The translations under genes and the position numbers were made by a program. A DNA stretch of 36,650 nt from NCBI RefSeq assembly GCF_004136015.1, contig NZ_CP024866.1:3804280-3840929 (forward strand), written 5' to 3'. Below are positions 1-10,185 of this stretch, piece by piece; positions within the stretch are counted from its first letter, which is position 1; the number at the start of each line of letters is the position of its first letter. Source of the DNA: Pseudomonas sp. ACM7 (GTDB lineage Bacteria > Pseudomonadota > Gammaproteobacteria > Pseudomonadales > Pseudomonadaceae). The notes below the pieces were generated by a model. That model had not been told where the DNA came from. It ran no database searches and saw only the letters and a list, made by a program, of their open reading frames with translations.

Positions 1-1
1 C

Positions 2-259
2 GTCGCCATCTATTTTTGCGACCCGCACAGCCCTTGGCAGCGCGGCAGCAACGAGAACATCAATGGTTTGATCCGCCAGTACCTACCCAAGGGCACAGAC
101 TTGTCGAAACACAGCCAGGAAGAACTGGATGCCATAGCCCTGCAATTGAACATGCGCCCACGTAAGCGTTTCGATTTCAAATGCCCCATCGAAATGATGG
201 GCCAAGTGATGCAAGAGGCCATCGCTTGGCGGCATGATGCCCCAACTTCAATTCAATAA
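2..259 (+). CDS. IS30-family transposase, C-terminal fragment (5' end outside window)
   Basis: The frame is open from the first bases and ends at a stop at 257-259, giving about 85 residues. It contains DPHSPWQRGSNENINGLIRQ, then a PKGTDLS stretch, a SQEELDAIA stretch and an LNMRPRK stretch. This is the end of the DDE catalytic domain of IS30-type transposases; the E of the SNEN motif is the last catalytic acid. The element enters from outside the window, so it cannot be judged complete or broken. It sits where a normal chromosomal neighbour of ychF would be expected, so it marks an insertion or rearrangement at this edge. Family call is firm; exact element unknown. Confidence 0.85.
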   Translation, partial: VAIYFCDPHSPWQRGSNENINGLIRQYLPKGTDLSKHSQEELDAIALQLNMRPRKRFDFKCPIEMMGQVMQEAIAWRHDAPTSIQ

Positions 260-502
260 CCGTGTTGCACTCAGCTCCAGCATCCGCCAAGTATATTTGA
301 ACCTTGATGGCTCTCATTGGACGCTGTGTGAATTGTTTGTTTTGCTACAGCCATTTTTGCAATTCCTTTTGTATTCCAATGAGCGTGATCATCTCCGGTA
401 CACATTTAGCTTTGTGCCTTCGTTGCCACACCTTCTGCTCTTGGTGATGCTGTGAGGGATACTGATTCAGATAGTAGCTTGGAATCAATTACTTTGTGAT
501 TT

Positions 503-513
503 GGGGGGGGGGG
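503..513. repeat. Homopolymer run of 11 G
   Basis: Eleven consecutive G lie in non-coding DNA between the IS30 fragment and ychF, followed directly by GAATTC. No gene reads through it, so a frame effect is unlikely. Confidence 0.9.
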
Positions 514-536
514 AATTCGACGGAGGGCACGCTGCT

Positions 537-578
537 AAAAGCTCACACATGCCTCATATTGGAGCAGAGGTGTGAGCT
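537..578 (-). terminator. Probable intrinsic terminator of ychF
   Basis: AGCTCACAC (540-548) and GTGTGAGCT (570-578) form a perfect 9-bp stem with a 21-base loop. Read on the minus strand, the stem is followed by four T (complement of 537-540), 36 bases after the ychF stop. The long loop and short T run make it a moderate terminator. Confidence 0.55.
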
Positions 579-613
579 AACGGTTTGGTTTAACTATTTG
601 AATCGAATTTTTG

Positions 614-1714
614 TTACACGTTGAAACGGAAGTGCATCACATCGCCGTCTTTAACGATGTAATCCTTGCCTTCCAGACGCCATTTGCCAGCTTCTTTGGT
701 GCCCGCTTCACCCTTGTACTGAATGAAGTCGTCGTAGGCGATGACTTCGGCGCGGATGAAACCTTTTTCGAAGTCGGTGTGGATCACGCCAGCGGCTTGT
801 GGTGCGGTGGCACCCACGCGGACGGTCCAGGCGCGGACTTCTTCGACACCGGCGGTGAAGTAGGTCTGCAGGTGCAGCATTTCGTAGCCGGCGCGGATTA
901 CGCGGTTCAGGCCAGGTTCTTCGAGGCCCAGGGCTTCGAGGAACATGTCTTTCTCTTCGCCGTCATCCAGCTCGGCGATTTCGGCTTCGATCTTGTTGCA
1001 GACCGGAACCACCATGGCGCCTTCTTCTTCGGCGATGGCTTTGACGATGTCCAGCAGCGGGTTGTTCTCGAAACCGTCTTCAGCGACGTTGGCGATGTAC
1101 ATGACCGGCTTGGTGGTCAGCAGGTGGAAACCACGAATCACCGCTTTGTCGTCGGCGCCCATGGTTTTCATCAGCGTACGCGCAGGCTTGCCGAGGGTGA
1201 AGTGAGCGATCAATTGCTCCAGCAGGCCTTTCTGGGCCACGGCGTCCTTGTCGCCACCCTTGGCGTTTCGGGCGACTTTCTGCAGTTGCTTCTCGCAGCT
1301 GTCGAGGTCGGCGAAGATCAGTTCCAGGTCGATGATTTCGATGTCGCGTTTCGGGTCGACGCTGTTGGAGACGTGAATCACGTTCTCGTCTTCGAAGCAG
1401 CGGACTACGTGCGCGATGGCATCGGTTTCACGGATGTTGGCGAGGAACTTGTTGCCCAGGCCTTCACCTTTCGAGGCGCCGGCTACCAGGCCTGCGATGT
1501 CGACGAATTCCATGGTGGTCGGCAGGATGCGCTTGGGATTGACGATGGCCGCCAGGGCTTCCAGACGCGAATCCGGCATCGGCACGATACCGGTGTTCGG
1601 TTCGATGGTGCAGAAGGGGAAGTTCTCGGCCGCGATCCCGGATTTGGTCAGGGCGTTGAACAGGGTGGACTTGCCGACGTTAGGCAGGCCGACGATGCCG
1701 CAATTGAATCCCAT
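614..1714 (-). CDS. ychF: Ribosome-binding ATPase YchF (Obg family)
   Basis: 366 residues, the usual family length. YchF is a universal TRAFAC-class P-loop protein that binds ribosomes and hydrolyses ATP rather than GTP; it is linked to stress responses. The P-loop GLPNVGKST is at residues 9-17 and the Walker B/G3 motif DIAG at 72-75. A C-terminal TGS domain ends in [12 protein letters not shown]. The start at 1714 gives MGFNCGIVG, the conserved N-terminus; a longer in-frame version beginning at 1780 would overlap pth and adds no family sequence. It lies 23 bases after pth and is the last gene of the lolB-to-ychF block. Confidence 0.97.
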   Translation of the reverse strand: MGFNCGIVGLPNVGKSTLFNALTKSGIAAENFPFCTIEPNTGIVPMPDSRLEALAAIVNPKRILPTTMEFVDIAGLVAGASKGEGLGNKFLANIRETDAIAHVVRCFEDENVIHVSNSVDPKRDIEIIDLELIFADLDSCEKQLQKVARNAKGGDKDAVAQKGLLEQLIAHFTLGKPARTLMKTMGADDKAVIRGFHLLTTKPVMYIANVAEDGFENNPLLDIVKAIAEEEGAMVVPVCNKIEAEIAELDDGEEKDMFLEALGLEEPGLNRVIRAGYEMLHLQTYFTAGVEEVRAWTVRVGATAPQAAGVIHTDFEKGFIRAEVIAYDDFIQYKGEAGTKEAGKWRLEGKDYIVKDGDVMHFRFNV

Positions 1715-1737
1715 GGTGTTTTCCCCGAGGAGTAGAG

Positions 1738-2322
1738 TCAGGCCTTCTGGCTGTGCAGGTTTTTCATCGCGCGGTTCCATTCACCGGCGAGGATATCCGG
1801 CAGCACGCCGAGGGCAAAGTCGATGCTGGCATCGAGTTTTTCCTGTTCGGCGCGTGGCGCACGACCCAGGACGAAATTTGAAACCATACTGGCAACGCCC
1901 GGGTGGCCAATGCCAAGCCGCAAGCGGTGAAAGGTATTCTGATTGCCCAGTTGCGCGATGATGTCGCGCAACCCGTTGTGACCGCCATGGCCGCCGCCCT
2001 GTTTGAGCTTGGCTACACCCGGTGGCAGGTCGAGTTCGTCATGCGCCACCAGGATTTCTTCAGGCGTAATGCGGAAGAAGCCGGCAAGTGCCGCGACGGC
2101 TTGGCCGCTGCGGTTCATGTAGGTGGTGGGAATCAGCAGACGAACATCCTGACCCTGATGCGAGTAGCGCCCGGTCAGGCCGAAATATTTGCGATCCGCC
2201 ACAAGGTTTACGCCTTGTGCGTTCGCGATGCGCTCAACAAAAAGGGCCCCTGCGTTATGCCGGGTCTGTTCGTATTCAGCGCCTGGATTTCCCAGGCCAA
2301 CGATCAGTTTGATGGCAGTCAC
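1738..2322 (-). CDS. pth: Peptidyl-tRNA hydrolase
   Basis: 194 residues. Pth releases peptides from prematurely dropped peptidyl-tRNAs in the cytoplasm and so recycles tRNA. The N-terminus is [11 protein letters not shown], with the substrate-binding Asn at residue 12. The catalytic His is at 22, in TRHNAG. TYMNRSG and the DELDLPPG loop follow, all diagnostic of the family. It lies between rplY and ychF on the same strand, the standard gamma-proteobacterial order. Confidence 0.97.
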   Translation of the reverse strand: MTAIKLIVGLGNPGAEYEQTRHNAGALFVERIANAQGVNLVADRKYFGLTGRYSHQGQDVRLLIPTTYMNRSGQAVAALAGFFRITPEEILVAHDELDLPPGVAKLKQGGGHGGHNGLRDIIAQLGNQNTFHRLRLGIGHPGVASMVSNFVLGRAPRAEQEKLDASIDFALGVLPDILAGEWNRAMKNLHSQKA

Positions 2323-2490
2323 GATAGGGGCCCTTCCTTGGAGTGGTGGATAACATCGCCGCGACAGTTGTGTGCGGCGAAAGTGGACGACAAGTGCTCA
2401 TTTACCATTATGTAAACTCCGCGTTCTCGCCCGCTTTCTCGCTACGCTCTAGTCCGCGATGTTTCCGGTCACTCCGGCGAACAGAGTGAA

Positions 2491-3093
2491 TTACTCTGCT
2501 GCGCCTTCTTCGGTAGCTTCTGGAGCAACACGTGGAGCGTGGACGTTGGCAACAGCCTTGTCATCGCCGTGTGCCAGAGCAACAAACTCAACGCCTTTAG
2601 GGGCTTTGAGGTCAGACAGGTGAATGATCGAACCGATTTCGGCGTTAGCCAGGTCGACTTCGATGAATTCAGGCAGGTCTTTTGGCAGGCACGAAACTTC
2701 GATTTCAGCAACAACGTGCGAAACTTCGCCGCCTTTCTTGATCGGAGCTTCTTCACCAACAAAGTGTACAGGCACGATAGCGGTCAGTTTCTGGCCAGCT
2801 ACAACGCGTACGAAGTCAGCGTGCATCACGTGGCCTTTAGCCGGGTGACGCTGCAGAGCTTTGATGATTACGTTTTGCTTGGTGCCGCCAACGTTCAGCT
2901 CGATGATGTGGCTGTAAGCCGCTTCGTTTTCGAGCAGTTTGGCAACTTCTTTAGCCAGCATGCTGATGGATTCAGGGGCTTTTTCGCCACCGTAAACTAC
3001 AGCAGGTACCAGGCTTGCGAGACGACGCAGGCGGCGGCTCGCACCTTTCCCCAGGTCGGAACGCACTTCAGCATTCAGAGTAAAATCGTTCAT
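2491..3093 (-). CDS. rplY: 50S ribosomal protein L25 (CTC form)
   Basis: 200 residues. L25 binds 5S rRNA in the large ribosomal subunit. This is the long Ctc/TL5 form: an N-terminal L25 domain (about residues 1-95) followed by a beta-rich C-terminal domain, with an acidic/Ala-rich tail ending TEEGAAE. The start at 3093 gives [20 protein letters not shown] and has GGAG (3101-3104) at good distance. Codon use is strongly biased, as expected for a ribosomal protein. It follows prs, separated by a strong terminator hairpin. Confidence 0.97.
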   Translation of the reverse strand: MNDFTLNAEVRSDLGKGASRRLRRLASLVPAVVYGGEKAPESISMLAKEVAKLLENEAAYSHIIELNVGGTKQNVIIKALQRHPAKGHVMHADFVRVVAGQKLTAIVPVHFVGEEAPIKKGGEVSHVVAEIEVSCLPKDLPEFIEVDLANAEIGSIIHLSDLKAPKGVEFVALAHGDDKAVANVHAPRVAPEATEEGAAE

Positions 3094-3158
3094 GTTGTAT
3101 CTCCAAAATAACCACATTCGCCCCAGCGTTTGCGACCAGCGCTAAAGGCGATATGGGC

Positions 3159-3196
3159 AAAAAAGCCCCGCCCCGACAGGAATGCCGGGGCGGGGC
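3159..3196 (-). terminator. Strong intrinsic terminator after prs
   Basis: GCCCCGCCCCG (3165-3175) pairs perfectly with CGGGGCGGGGC (3186-3196), with a 10-base loop. On the minus strand it is followed by six T (complement of 3159-3164). It lies 39 bases past the prs stop and should separate prs from rplY, at least partly. Confidence 0.9.
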
Positions 3197-3234
3197 GCTT
3201 TTCGTCAACGAGATATTCGAGAAGGGCAGGGCCC

Positions 3235-4176
3235 TTAACGGAACATCGCGCTGATCGATTCTTCGTTGCTGATGCGGCGAACCGCTTCGGCAACTACCGG
3301 CGCGATATCCAGTTGACGGATACGCGAGCAGGCTTGAGCAGCAGCGGACAACGGGATGGTGTTAGTCACCACCAGTTCGTCCAGCATGGAATTTTCGATG
3401 TTTTCGATCGCCCGACCGGACAGCACAGGGTGTGTGCAGTAGGCGAAAACCTTGGCAGCGCCATGCTCTTTCAGGGCCTTGGCCGCGTGGCACAGAGTGC
3501 CGGCGGTATCGACCATGTCATCGACCAGAATACAGGTACGCCCTTCGACATCACCGATGATATGCATCACTTCAGAGTGATTGGCTTTCTCACGGCGTTT
3601 GTCGATGATCCCGAGATCCACGCCCAGGGATTTGGCAACAGCACGTGCACGCACGACGCCGCCAATGTCCGGGGACACGATCATCAGGTTTTCGAAGCGC
3701 TGATCTTCAATGTCATCCACCAGTACCGGGGAGCCGTAGATGTTATCTACCGGAATATCGAAGAAACCCTGGATTTGGTCAGCATGCAGATCAACCGTGA
3801 GAACACGGTCGATGCCGACTACGGTAAGCATGTCAGCAACGACTTTCGCGCTGATAGCCACACGTGCGGAACGCGGACGGCGATCCTGACGGGCATAACC
3901 AAAGTAAGGAATAACAGCAGTGATACGAGTAGCCGAGGAGCGGCGGAAGGCATCAGCCATCACTACCAGTTCCATCAGGTTGTCGTTGGTCGGAGCGCAA
4001 GTCGGCTGAATAATGAAAACATCTTTACCGCGGACGTTTTCATTGATCTCGGCAGTAATTTCGCCGTCGGAGAACTTACCGACAGAGATGTCACCGAGAG
4101 GGATATGCAGCTGACGTACAACACGCCGAGCCAGATCGGGGTTAGCGTTCCCCGTAAAGACCATCATCTTGGACAC
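3235..4176 (-). CDS. prs: Ribose-phosphate pyrophosphokinase (PRPP synthetase)
   Basis: 313 residues. Prs makes PRPP from ribose-5-phosphate and ATP, the precursor for purine, pyrimidine, NAD, His and Trp synthesis. The N-terminal sequence [14 protein letters not shown] and the GKFSDGE ribose-phosphate loop are present. The catalytic-flexible-loop segment FGYARQDRR, the [12 protein letters not shown] signature and the PRPP-binding loop [12 protein letters not shown] are also intact. In the same window upp and hpt consume PRPP. It sits directly behind tRNA-Gln on the same strand. Confidence 0.98.
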   Translation of the reverse strand: MSKMMVFTGNANPDLARRVVRQLHIPLGDISVGKFSDGEITAEINENVRGKDVFIIQPTCAPTNDNLMELVVMADAFRRSSATRITAVIPYFGYARQDRRPRSARVAISAKVVADMLTVVGIDRVLTVDLHADQIQGFFDIPVDNIYGSPVLVDDIEDQRFENLMIVSPDIGGVVRARAVAKSLGVDLGIIDKRREKANHSEVMHIIGDVEGRTCILVDDMVDTAGTLCHAAKALKEHGAAKVFAYCTHPVLSGRAIENIENSMLDELVVTNTIPLSAAAQACSRIRQLDIAPVVAEAVRRISNEESISAMFR

Positions 4177-4221
4177 GCGCAGTACCTAGAGGCTGAGGGT
4201 AACCTGGATGAGTATAGAAAA

Positions 4222-4296
4222 TGGCAGGGGCGGCTGGATTCGAACCAACGCATGGCAGGATCAAAACCTGCTGCCTTACCGCTTGGCGACGCCCCT
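4222..4296 (-). tRNA. tRNA-Gln (anticodon TTG)
   Basis: Read on the minus strand this is a 75-base cloverleaf with CCA encoded. The acceptor stem is AGGGGCG/CGCCCCT with discriminator G. The anticodon stem is GCAGG/CCTGC with loop TTTTGAT (anticodon TTG), and the T-loop is GGTTCGAATCC. The first acceptor pair is A1-U72, the reverse of the U1-A72 known in E. coli tRNA-Gln, but equally weak as GlnRS prefers. It lies 37 bases after ispE and 45 bases before prs, so it is probably cut from a longer transcript. Confidence 0.96.
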
Positions 4297-4333
4297 GTAT
4301 CTGTTGCAACGAGTACCCAGTACTCGGTTCCTT

Positions 4334-5185
4334 TTAGAGCAGACTTTGCAGCTTGCGATGCAACATCGAAACGTTGCTTCCCTTTGCTACAAACCCTGTA
4401 AGGGTCTCTGTAAGAAGGGCCGAGACTTTATCAGCTTCAGCTTTGCTTGGGAAGCCCCCAAACACACAACTTCCAGTTCCGGTGAGTTTTGCTTCGGTAA
4501 ATTTACCTAACAAATTCAATACGTTACGTACATCTGGGTAACGCCTTGCTACCACCGGTAAGCAGTCATTTCGACTGTTTCCCTTGGGAACGGGGCGCAC
4601 TTTAATGGGAGAAGAGTTACGTGTCAACAACGGATCTGAAAAAATTTCTGCTGTACTTACAGAGACTTGCGGCACAAGCACGAGATACCACCGTTCTTCG
4701 GGGTCTACGGGGGTCAGTTTCTCCCCCACGCCTTCGGCAAAAGCCGCGTGCCCACGCACGAAAACCGGGACGTCGGCGCCAAGCGTCAGGCCCAGCACGG
4801 CCAGTCGATCCTCATCCCAACCCAATTGCCAAAGATGATTGAGGCCGAGCAAAGTCGTGGCGGCATTTGAACTGCCGCCACCGATTCCACCGCCCATGGG
4901 CAGAATTTTTTCGATCCAGATGTCGATACCGAGCGAACAACCGGATTGCTCCTGAAGTTTTTTTGCAGCTCGAACGATCAGATTGCTGTCGTGAGGAACA
5001 CCATCAAATTCGGTGTGCAACCGAATCACGCCGTCATCGCGAACAGCGAACGTGATTTCATCGCCATAATCGAGGAACTGAAAAATAGTCTGCAGTTCGT
5101 GGTAGCCGTCTTCACGGCGACCGAGGATGTGCAGCATCAGATTGAGTTTGGCCGGGGAGGGCAGCGTCAAGCGCGGAGTGGTCAT
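4334..5185 (-). CDS. ispE: 4-diphosphocytidyl-2-C-methyl-D-erythritol kinase
   Basis: 283 residues. IspE phosphorylates CDP-ME in the MEP pathway of isoprenoid precursor synthesis. It is a GHMP kinase: N-terminal [20 protein letters not shown], then the ATP-binding glycine loop [17 protein letters not shown]. The start at 5185 ([15 protein letters not shown]) matches the family N-terminus and leaves a 2-base gap after the lolB stop. An upstream in-frame ATG at 5215 would overlap lolB by 28 bases and is less likely. Confidence 0.96.
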   Translation of the reverse strand: MTTPRLTLPSPAKLNLMLHILGRREDGYHELQTIFQFLDYGDEITFAVRDDGVIRLHTEFDGVPHDSNLIVRAAKKLQEQSGCSLGIDIWIEKILPMGGGIGGGSSNAATTLLGLNHLWQLGWDEDRLAVLGLTLGADVPVFVRGHAAFAEGVGEKLTPVDPEERWYLVLVPQVSVSTAEIFSDPLLTRNSSPIKVRPVPKGNSRNDCLPVVARRYPDVRNVLNLLGKFTEAKLTGTGSCVFGGFPSKAEADKVSALLTETLTGFVAKGSNVSMLHRKLQSLL

Positions 5186-5187
5186 GT

Positions 5188-5805
5188 TCACCGCCCCAAT
5201 TTGCGTGGTTGCCATTCCTTGATCACCAGCGTGATATCAAGGTCGGTGCCGTGCAGTTTGATCCGCTCGGGCAACCAATAACCGTTTTGCTCGGCGTAAC
5301 TCAGGTATTCGACCTGCCAGCCATCCTGTTCGAGATTGGCCAGGCGGCTATCGGCATCCAGGGTCAGGCGACTTTTGCTGTCCGGTGCCGGGAGCCCGCG
5401 AACCCACCAGGCCAGGTTGGAAACGGGTAACTTCCAGCCGAGCTGTTCTTCGACCAGCGCCTCTGGTGTCGTTGCGTCATAACGGCCCTGATTGGCCACT
5501 TCCAGCGAGACTTTGCCAGGGTGACCCGTCAAGCGAGCTGCGCCGCGACCCAGGGGGCCGGAAAGCCGGATGTCGTAGTAATCCTGTCGCTGCAACCAGA
5601 ACAGCGTGCCGCTGCCTGAATCTTTTGGCGCGCGAATGCCGATCTTGCCGTTGATCTGCCAGCCGTCGAGGCTGGTCAGTTGCTGTTTGTACTCGCGCCA
5701 TTGGGCCGGGTTGCCTTGACCCTGGACCGATTCGCGGGCACCGAAGCCCGCGCAACCGGCGAGCAGGGCGATGAAGCTGAAAACAATGAGGTGGCGCAAA
5801 AACAT
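5188..5805 (-). CDS. lolB: Outer-membrane lipoprotein insertion protein LolB
   Basis: 205 residues. LolB accepts lipoproteins from LolA and anchors them in the inner leaflet of the outer membrane. The signal peptide ends in the lipobox LAGC, with the lipidated Cys at residue 18. The mature part has [12 protein letters not shown] and a later [14 protein letters not shown] segment typical of the LolA/LolB barrel. Four bases separate it from the upstream TPR lipoprotein and two from ispE, so these three genes are likely one operon. Confidence 0.95.
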   Translation of the reverse strand: MFLRHLIVFSFIALLAGCAGFGARESVQGQGNPAQWREYKQQLTSLDGWQINGKIGIRAPKDSGSGTLFWLQRQDYYDIRLSGPLGRGAARLTGHPGKVSLEVANQGRYDATTPEALVEEQLGWKLPVSNLAWWVRGLPAPDSKSRLTLDADSRLANLEQDGWQVEYLSYAEQNGYWLPERIKLHGTDLDITLVIKEWQPRKLGR

Positions 5806-5809
5806 AATC

Positions 5810-7534
5810 TTAAAGAGTCTCTGATCCGGTCAGGCGCTTGATGGTGCTGCGCAGGATGGGGCTGTCGGGCTGCTCCTTGAGGAACTTGCTCCAGATTTGT
5901 TTGGCTTCCCGTTGTTTGCCATTGGCCCACAGGACTTCACCCAGGTGCGCGGCGACTTCCTGATCGGGGAAGCGCTCCAGCGCCTTGCGCAGCAAGCGTT
6001 CGGCTTCGTCGAGATTGCCCATGCGGAAGTTCACCCAGCCGAGGCTGTCGAGTACCGCCGGGTCTTCCGGATTGATCTGGTGCGCCTGATCGATCAAGGC
6101 CTTGGCTTCGGCGTAGCGCGTCGTGCGGTCGGACAGGGTGTAGCCGAGGGCGTTCAGCGCCATCGCGTTGTCCGGGTCGCGCTTGATGATCATGCGCAAG
6201 TCTTTTTCCATCTGCGCCAGGTCATTGCGTTTTTCCGCCTGCATGGCGCGGGTGTACAGCAAATTCAGATCGTCCGGGTATTGCTGCAAGGCTTGCTTCA
6301 ATACATTCCAGGCCTTGTCGGGCTGTTTATTGGCGGACAAGGTTTCAGCTTCGATCAAATACAACTGAATCGCGTAATCGGGCTGCTCGTCGCGCTCCGC
6401 CGCCAGACGGCTTTGGGCTTCGGCGGTCTTGCCGTTGTTCATCAGGATATCGGCCTGACGCAATTGCGCCGGCAGGTAATCGTTGCCCGGCCCGACCTGG
6501 GCGTACTCGATCAGCGCGCCTTGAGGGTCATTGCGCTCTTCAGCGATACGACCGAGGTTCAAGTGCGCCGAATCGACGTGGCTTTCCCGGGCGATCAGGT
6601 CTTCCAGATAGCCCTTGGCCTCATTCCAGGCCTTGGCTTCCAGGCAGACCAGCGCCAGGGAGTAACGCAGTTCGTCGTCATCCGGGTACTGCTGAACCAG
6701 GCTCGAGAACTCGGCTTTGGCATCGTCCATGCGGTCCTGTTCAACCAGCATGCGCGCGTAAGTCAGGCGCAGGCGTTTGTCGTCCGGGTATTTCTTGATG
6801 CTTTTTTGCAGCAGCGGCAAGGCTTCATCGCCACGACTGAGGGTTTGCAGCAGGCGCGCGCGCAGCAGAATCGGTGCTATTTCGCCTTCGTCCGGCGGAT
6901 TGTCTTCCAGCAGGCCCAACGCACCCTTGGCGTCACCGTCCTGTTGCAGCAGTAAGGCTTTGCCGAAAATCAGCTGGCCGTTGTTCGGATGGCGCTGCAA
7001 CAAGCGGTCAAAACCTTTCATCAAGCCGTTGCGCGTGTCCTGGTCGGTATCGGCCGCAGACAGGGCGAGGAAGTCGAAATGCGTGTCGCCCTTGCCTTGC
7101 AGGACTTTCTCCATATAGACCATGGAGTCGTCATAACGCCCGGCACGAGCCAGTTGCACGGCAGCGGCCCGTTGCGCCTCTAGGTCGTCCGGGGCGTTTT
7201 TTGCCCAGATCAAAGCAGTGTCCAGGGCAGCCTGATCGGCGCCCAGGTACTCGGCAATGCGGAATGCCCGTTCGGAGATGCCCGGATCCTGAGTGTTGAT
7301 GGCCTGGGTCACGTAGTTGTCCAGGGCAATGTCGAAACGATTGCGCTGGCCAGCCAGTTCGGCGCTCAACAGACTGAAGATGGTTTCTTCACTGAATGAG
7401 CTGTAAACCTTGGGCTTTTCAGGGGCCGGAGTGCTGTCTTCGACCGGCGGCGTACCGTCCGACGAAACGGGTGCCAAGGCCTGGCAGCCGCTGAGGAAGA
7501 CAAAAGCGAGGAGCAACGCGGAAGATCTATTCAT
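5810..7534 (-). CDS. Tetratricopeptide-repeat lipoprotein
   Basis: 574 residues. The N-terminus [20 protein letters not shown] is a lipoprotein signal with Cys at residue 17. The rest is a chain of TPR-like helical pairs; for instance [20 protein letters not shown] and [20 protein letters not shown] (each about 34 residues apart) carry the A/G/Y/P spacing of TPRs. TPR arrays serve as protein-binding scaffolds; the partner is unknown. It is known in Pseudomonas as a conserved gene before lolB. No good ribosome-binding site is visible before the ATG. Function beyond an envelope scaffold cannot be read. Confidence 0.88.
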   Translation of the reverse strand: MNRSSALLLAFVFLSGCQALAPVSSDGTPPVEDSTPAPEKPKVYSSFSEETIFSLLSAELAGQRNRFDIALDNYVTQAINTQDPGISERAFRIAEYLGADQAALDTALIWAKNAPDDLEAQRAAAVQLARAGRYDDSMVYMEKVLQGKGDTHFDFLALSAADTDQDTRNGLMKGFDRLLQRHPNNGQLIFGKALLLQQDGDAKGALGLLEDNPPDEGEIAPILLRARLLQTLSRGDEALPLLQKSIKKYPDDKRLRLTYARMLVEQDRMDDAKAEFSSLVQQYPDDDELRYSLALVCLEAKAWNEAKGYLEDLIARESHVDSAHLNLGRIAEERNDPQGALIEYAQVGPGNDYLPAQLRQADILMNNGKTAEAQSRLAAERDEQPDYAIQLYLIEAETLSANKQPDKAWNVLKQALQQYPDDLNLLYTRAMQAEKRNDLAQMEKDLRMIIKRDPDNAMALNALGYTLSDRTTRYAEAKALIDQAHQINPEDPAVLDSLGWVNFRMGNLDEAERLLRKALERFPDQEVAAHLGEVLWANGKQREAKQIWSKFLKEQPDSPILRSTIKRLTGSETL

Positions 7535-7644
7535 ATAGGAAGAGGACGACTAACCTGCGGTCGGATCATCATGACACAAGCCTTCGGCCAAACATAACCG
7601 AGTCTCAATTGGCGCCTTTATAGAGGCAGGTCATTGGGACAATC

Positions 7645-7733
7645 GTAGGAGCTGCCGCAGGCTGCGATCTTTTGATCTTGCATGTGCGGCACCTTTGAAA
7701 CCTGAAAAGATCGCAGCCTTCGGCAGCTCCTAC
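7645..7733. repeat. Inverted repeat of the GCTGCGATC family
   Basis: Arms 7645-7673 and 7705-7733 are 29 bases each and complementary with one mismatch. The outer part reads GTAGGAGCTGCCG and the inner part GGCTGCGATCTTTT. The same outer and inner words occur in the repeats at 29474 and 33789. This copy lies between the divergent TPR-lipoprotein and hemA genes, so it may sit in or near their promoters. Confidence 0.9.
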
Positions 7734-7816
7734 AGGAGCGATAGATATCGAATAGTTGTTCTGGCTCTGTCGAAGTAGGACAATTGCCGGCTTCACGTCA
7801 CTATCAGCGACCTTGA

Positions 7817-9106
7817 ATGGCCTTCCTTGCACTCGGTATTAACCACAAGACTGCTTCAGTAGACGTCCGCGAGCGCGTGGCCTTTACCCCTGAGCAGCTG
7901 GTGGAGGCCTTGCAGCAGCTCTGCCGACTCACCGACAGCCGCGAAGCTGCGATCCTCTCCACCTGCAATCGCAGTGAACTCTATATAGAACAGGATCACC
8001 TTTCGGCTGACGTTATTTTGCGCTGGCTGGCTGATTATCACCATTTGAGCCTCGAAGAGCTGCGCGCGAGCGCTTATGTGCACGAAGATGATGCGGCAGT
8101 TCGTCACATGATGCGGGTGGCCTCCGGGCTTGATTCGCTGGTGTTGGGCGAACCGCAGATTCTCGGTCAGATGAAATCGGCCTACGCCGTGGCCCGCGAG
8201 GCCGGCACCATCGGTCCGTTGCTCGGGCGGCTGTTCCAGGCCACGTTCAATGCGGCCAAACAGGTGCGCACCGACACCGCCATCGGCGAGAACCCGGTGT
8301 CCGTGGCGTTTGCCGCGGTCAGTCTGGCGAAACAGATTTTCAGCGACCTGCAACGTAGCCAGGCCTTGCTGATCGGCGCCGGCGAGACCATCACCCTGGT
8401 CGCCCGCCATCTGCACGAACTGGGTGTAAAGCGCATCGTCGTCGCCAACCGCACCCTGGAGCGCGCGAGCATTCTGGCCGAGCAGTTCGGCGCCCACGCG
8501 GTGTTGCTTTCGGAAATCCCGGCGGAACTGGTGCGCAGCGACATCGTCATCAGCTCCACCGCCAGCCAGTTGCCGATCCTGGGCAAGGGCGCGGTGGAAA
8601 GCGCCTTGAAACTGCGCAAGCACAAGCCGATCTTCATGGTAGACATCGCCGTCCCCCGGGATATCGAGCCGGAAGTCGGCGAACTGGACGACGTTTACCT
8701 TTATAGCGTCGACGATCTCCACGAAGTGGTCGCCGAGAACCTCAAGAGTCGCCAGGGCGCAGCCCAGGCGGCAGAGGAGATGGTCTCGGTCGGTGCCGAA
8801 GATTTCATGGTCCGCCTGCGTGAGCTGGCGGCGGTGGATGTGCTCAAGGCCTATCGCCAACAAAGCGAGCGCATGCGCGACGAAGAATTGCAGAAGGCCC
8901 AGCGCATGCTGGCCAATGGCATCAGCGCCGAAGACGTGCTGGTGCAACTGGCGCGGGGGCTGACCAACAAACTCTTGCACGCACCGAGCGTGCAATTGAA
9001 AAAGCTCTCTGCCGAAGGCCGCCTCGATGCGCTGGCCATGGCCCAGGAACTCTTTGCCCTGAATGAGGGCTCATCGGATAGCTTTTCGGATAAGAAACCG
9101 CAATGA
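7817..9106 (+). CDS. hemA: Glutamyl-tRNA reductase
   Basis: 429 residues. HemA reduces Glu-tRNA(Glu) with NADPH to glutamate-1-semialdehyde, the committed and usually regulated step of tetrapyrrole synthesis. N-terminal [16 protein letters not shown] and the catalytic Cys50 in STCNRSELY are present. An NADPH-binding [13 protein letters not shown] motif lies in the middle and a C-terminal dimerisation helix at the end. Its stop overlaps the prfA start as ATGA, the classical hemA-prfA arrangement. hemH lies in the same window. Confidence 0.98.
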   Translation: MAFLALGINHKTASVDVRERVAFTPEQLVEALQQLCRLTDSREAAILSTCNRSELYIEQDHLSADVILRWLADYHHLSLEELRASAYVHEDDAAVRHMMRVASGLDSLVLGEPQILGQMKSAYAVAREAGTIGPLLGRLFQATFNAAKQVRTDTAIGENPVSVAFAAVSLAKQIFSDLQRSQALLIGAGETITLVARHLHELGVKRIVVANRTLERASILAEQFGAHAVLLSEIPAELVRSDIVISSTASQLPILGKGAVESALKLRKHKPIFMVDIAVPRDIEPEVGELDDVYLYSVDDLHEVVAENLKSRQGAAQAAEEMVSVGAEDFMVRLRELAAVDVLKAYRQQSERMRDEELQKAQRMLANGISAEDVLVQLARGLTNKLLHAPSVQLKKLSAEGRLDALAMAQELFALNEGSSDSFSDKKPQ

Positions 9107-10185
9107 AAGCGTCACTGCTCAATAAGCTGGACATCCTCCAGGACCGTTTCGAGGAATTGACTGCCTTGCTTGGCGACGGCGAAGTCATTTCCGATCAGAA
9201 CAAATTCCGCACCTATTCCAAGGAATACGCGGAAGTCGAACCGATTGTCGAAACCTATAAACAGTTGCTCAAGGTACAAGGCGATCTCGAGGGCGCTCAG
9301 GCGCTGCTCAAGGACAGCGACCCGGACATGCGCGAAATGGCCGTGGAAGAAGTTCGCGAAGCCAAAGAGCAATTGATCGAAATCGAAGCCAGTCTGCAAC
9401 GCATGCTGCTGCCCAAGGATCCGAACGATGGGCGCAACGTGTTCCTCGAAATCCGCGCCGGCACCGGCGGTGACGAGGCGGCGATTTTCTCTGGCGACCT
9501 GTTCCGCATGTATTCGCGTTACGCCGAGCGTCGTGGCTGGCGGGTGGAAATCCTCTCGGAGAACATCGGTGAACACGGCGGCTTTAAAGAAGTCATCGCC
9601 CGCGTCGAAGGCGACAACGTCTACGGCAAGCTGAAATTCGAATCCGGTGCCCACCGCGTACAACGGGTTCCGGCTACCGAATCCCAGGGTCGCATCCACA
9701 CTTCGGCCTGCACCGTAGCCGTGTTGCCCGAGCCGGACGAGCAGGAAGCGATCGAGATCAACCCCTCGGATTTGCGCATCGATACCTACAAATCCTCCGG
9801 TGCCGGTGGTCAGCACGTCAACAAGACGGACTCGGCGATCCGCATCACGCACTTGCCGTCCGGTATCGTCGTCGAGTGCCAGGAAGAACGTTCCCAGCAC
9901 AAGAACCGCGCCCGGGCGATGTCCTGGCTGTCGGCCAAGCTCAACGATCAGCAGACCAGCGCCGCCGCGAACGCTATCGCTAGCGAGCGTAAATTGCTGG
10001 TCGGTTCGGGCGATCGCTCGGAGCGGATCCGCACGTATAACTTTGCCCAGGGGCGGGTCACCGACCACCGGGTCAACCTGACGCTGTATTCCCTCGACGA
10101 AATCCTCGCGGGTGGCGTCGATGCGGTGATCGAGCCGTTGCTGGCCGAATACCAGGCCGACCAATTGGCAGCGATAGGTGAGTAA
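9103..10185 (+). CDS. prfA: Peptide chain release factor 1
   Basis: 360 residues, the standard length. RF1 recognises UAA and UAG and triggers peptide release. The codon-recognition PAT motif is in [15 protein letters not shown] (near residue 188), and the catalytic GGQ is in [17 protein letters not shown] (near 234). The start overlaps hemA, and the stop is directly adjacent to prmC, whose product methylates the Gln of this GGQ motif, so enzyme and substrate are encoded side by side. Confidence 0.98.
   Translation: MKASLLNKLDILQDRFEELTALLGDGEVISDQNKFRTYSKEYAEVEPIVETYKQLLKVQGDLEGAQALLKDSDPDMREMAVEEVREAKEQLIEIEASLQRMLLPKDPNDGRNVFLEIRAGTGGDEAAIFSGDLFRMYSRYAERRGWRVEILSENIGEHGGFKEVIARVEGDNVYGKLKFESGAHRVQRVPATESQGRIHTSACTVAVLPEPDEQEAIEINPSDLRIDTYKSSGAGGQHVNKTDSAIRITHLPSGIVVECQEERSQHKNRARAMSWLSAKLNDQQTSAAANAIASERKLLVGSGDRSERIRTYNFAQGRVTDHRVNLTLYSLDEILAGGVDAVIEPLLAEYQADQLAAIGE

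Larger units (their letters stand above)
260..613. other. Gap after the IS30 fragment: possible IS end, AT-richer DNA, poly-G run
   Basis: No convincing gene is visible. The first bases, around GTGTTGCACTC at 261-271, could belong to the right inverted repeat of the IS30 element, but the left end is not in the window to compare. The rest is clearly AT-richer than the flanking genes. It contains an 11-G run (503-513) and a hairpin (540-578) that probably terminates ychF transcription. Confidence 0.5.

Noticed and set aside
611..1735. Long plus-strand open frame opposite ychF (similar ones opposite prs, the TPR gene, hemA, prfA, the CFA gene, uraA and mqo)
   Set aside because: They mirror well-identified genes, have no family sequence, and arise from GC-rich codon bias on the other strand.
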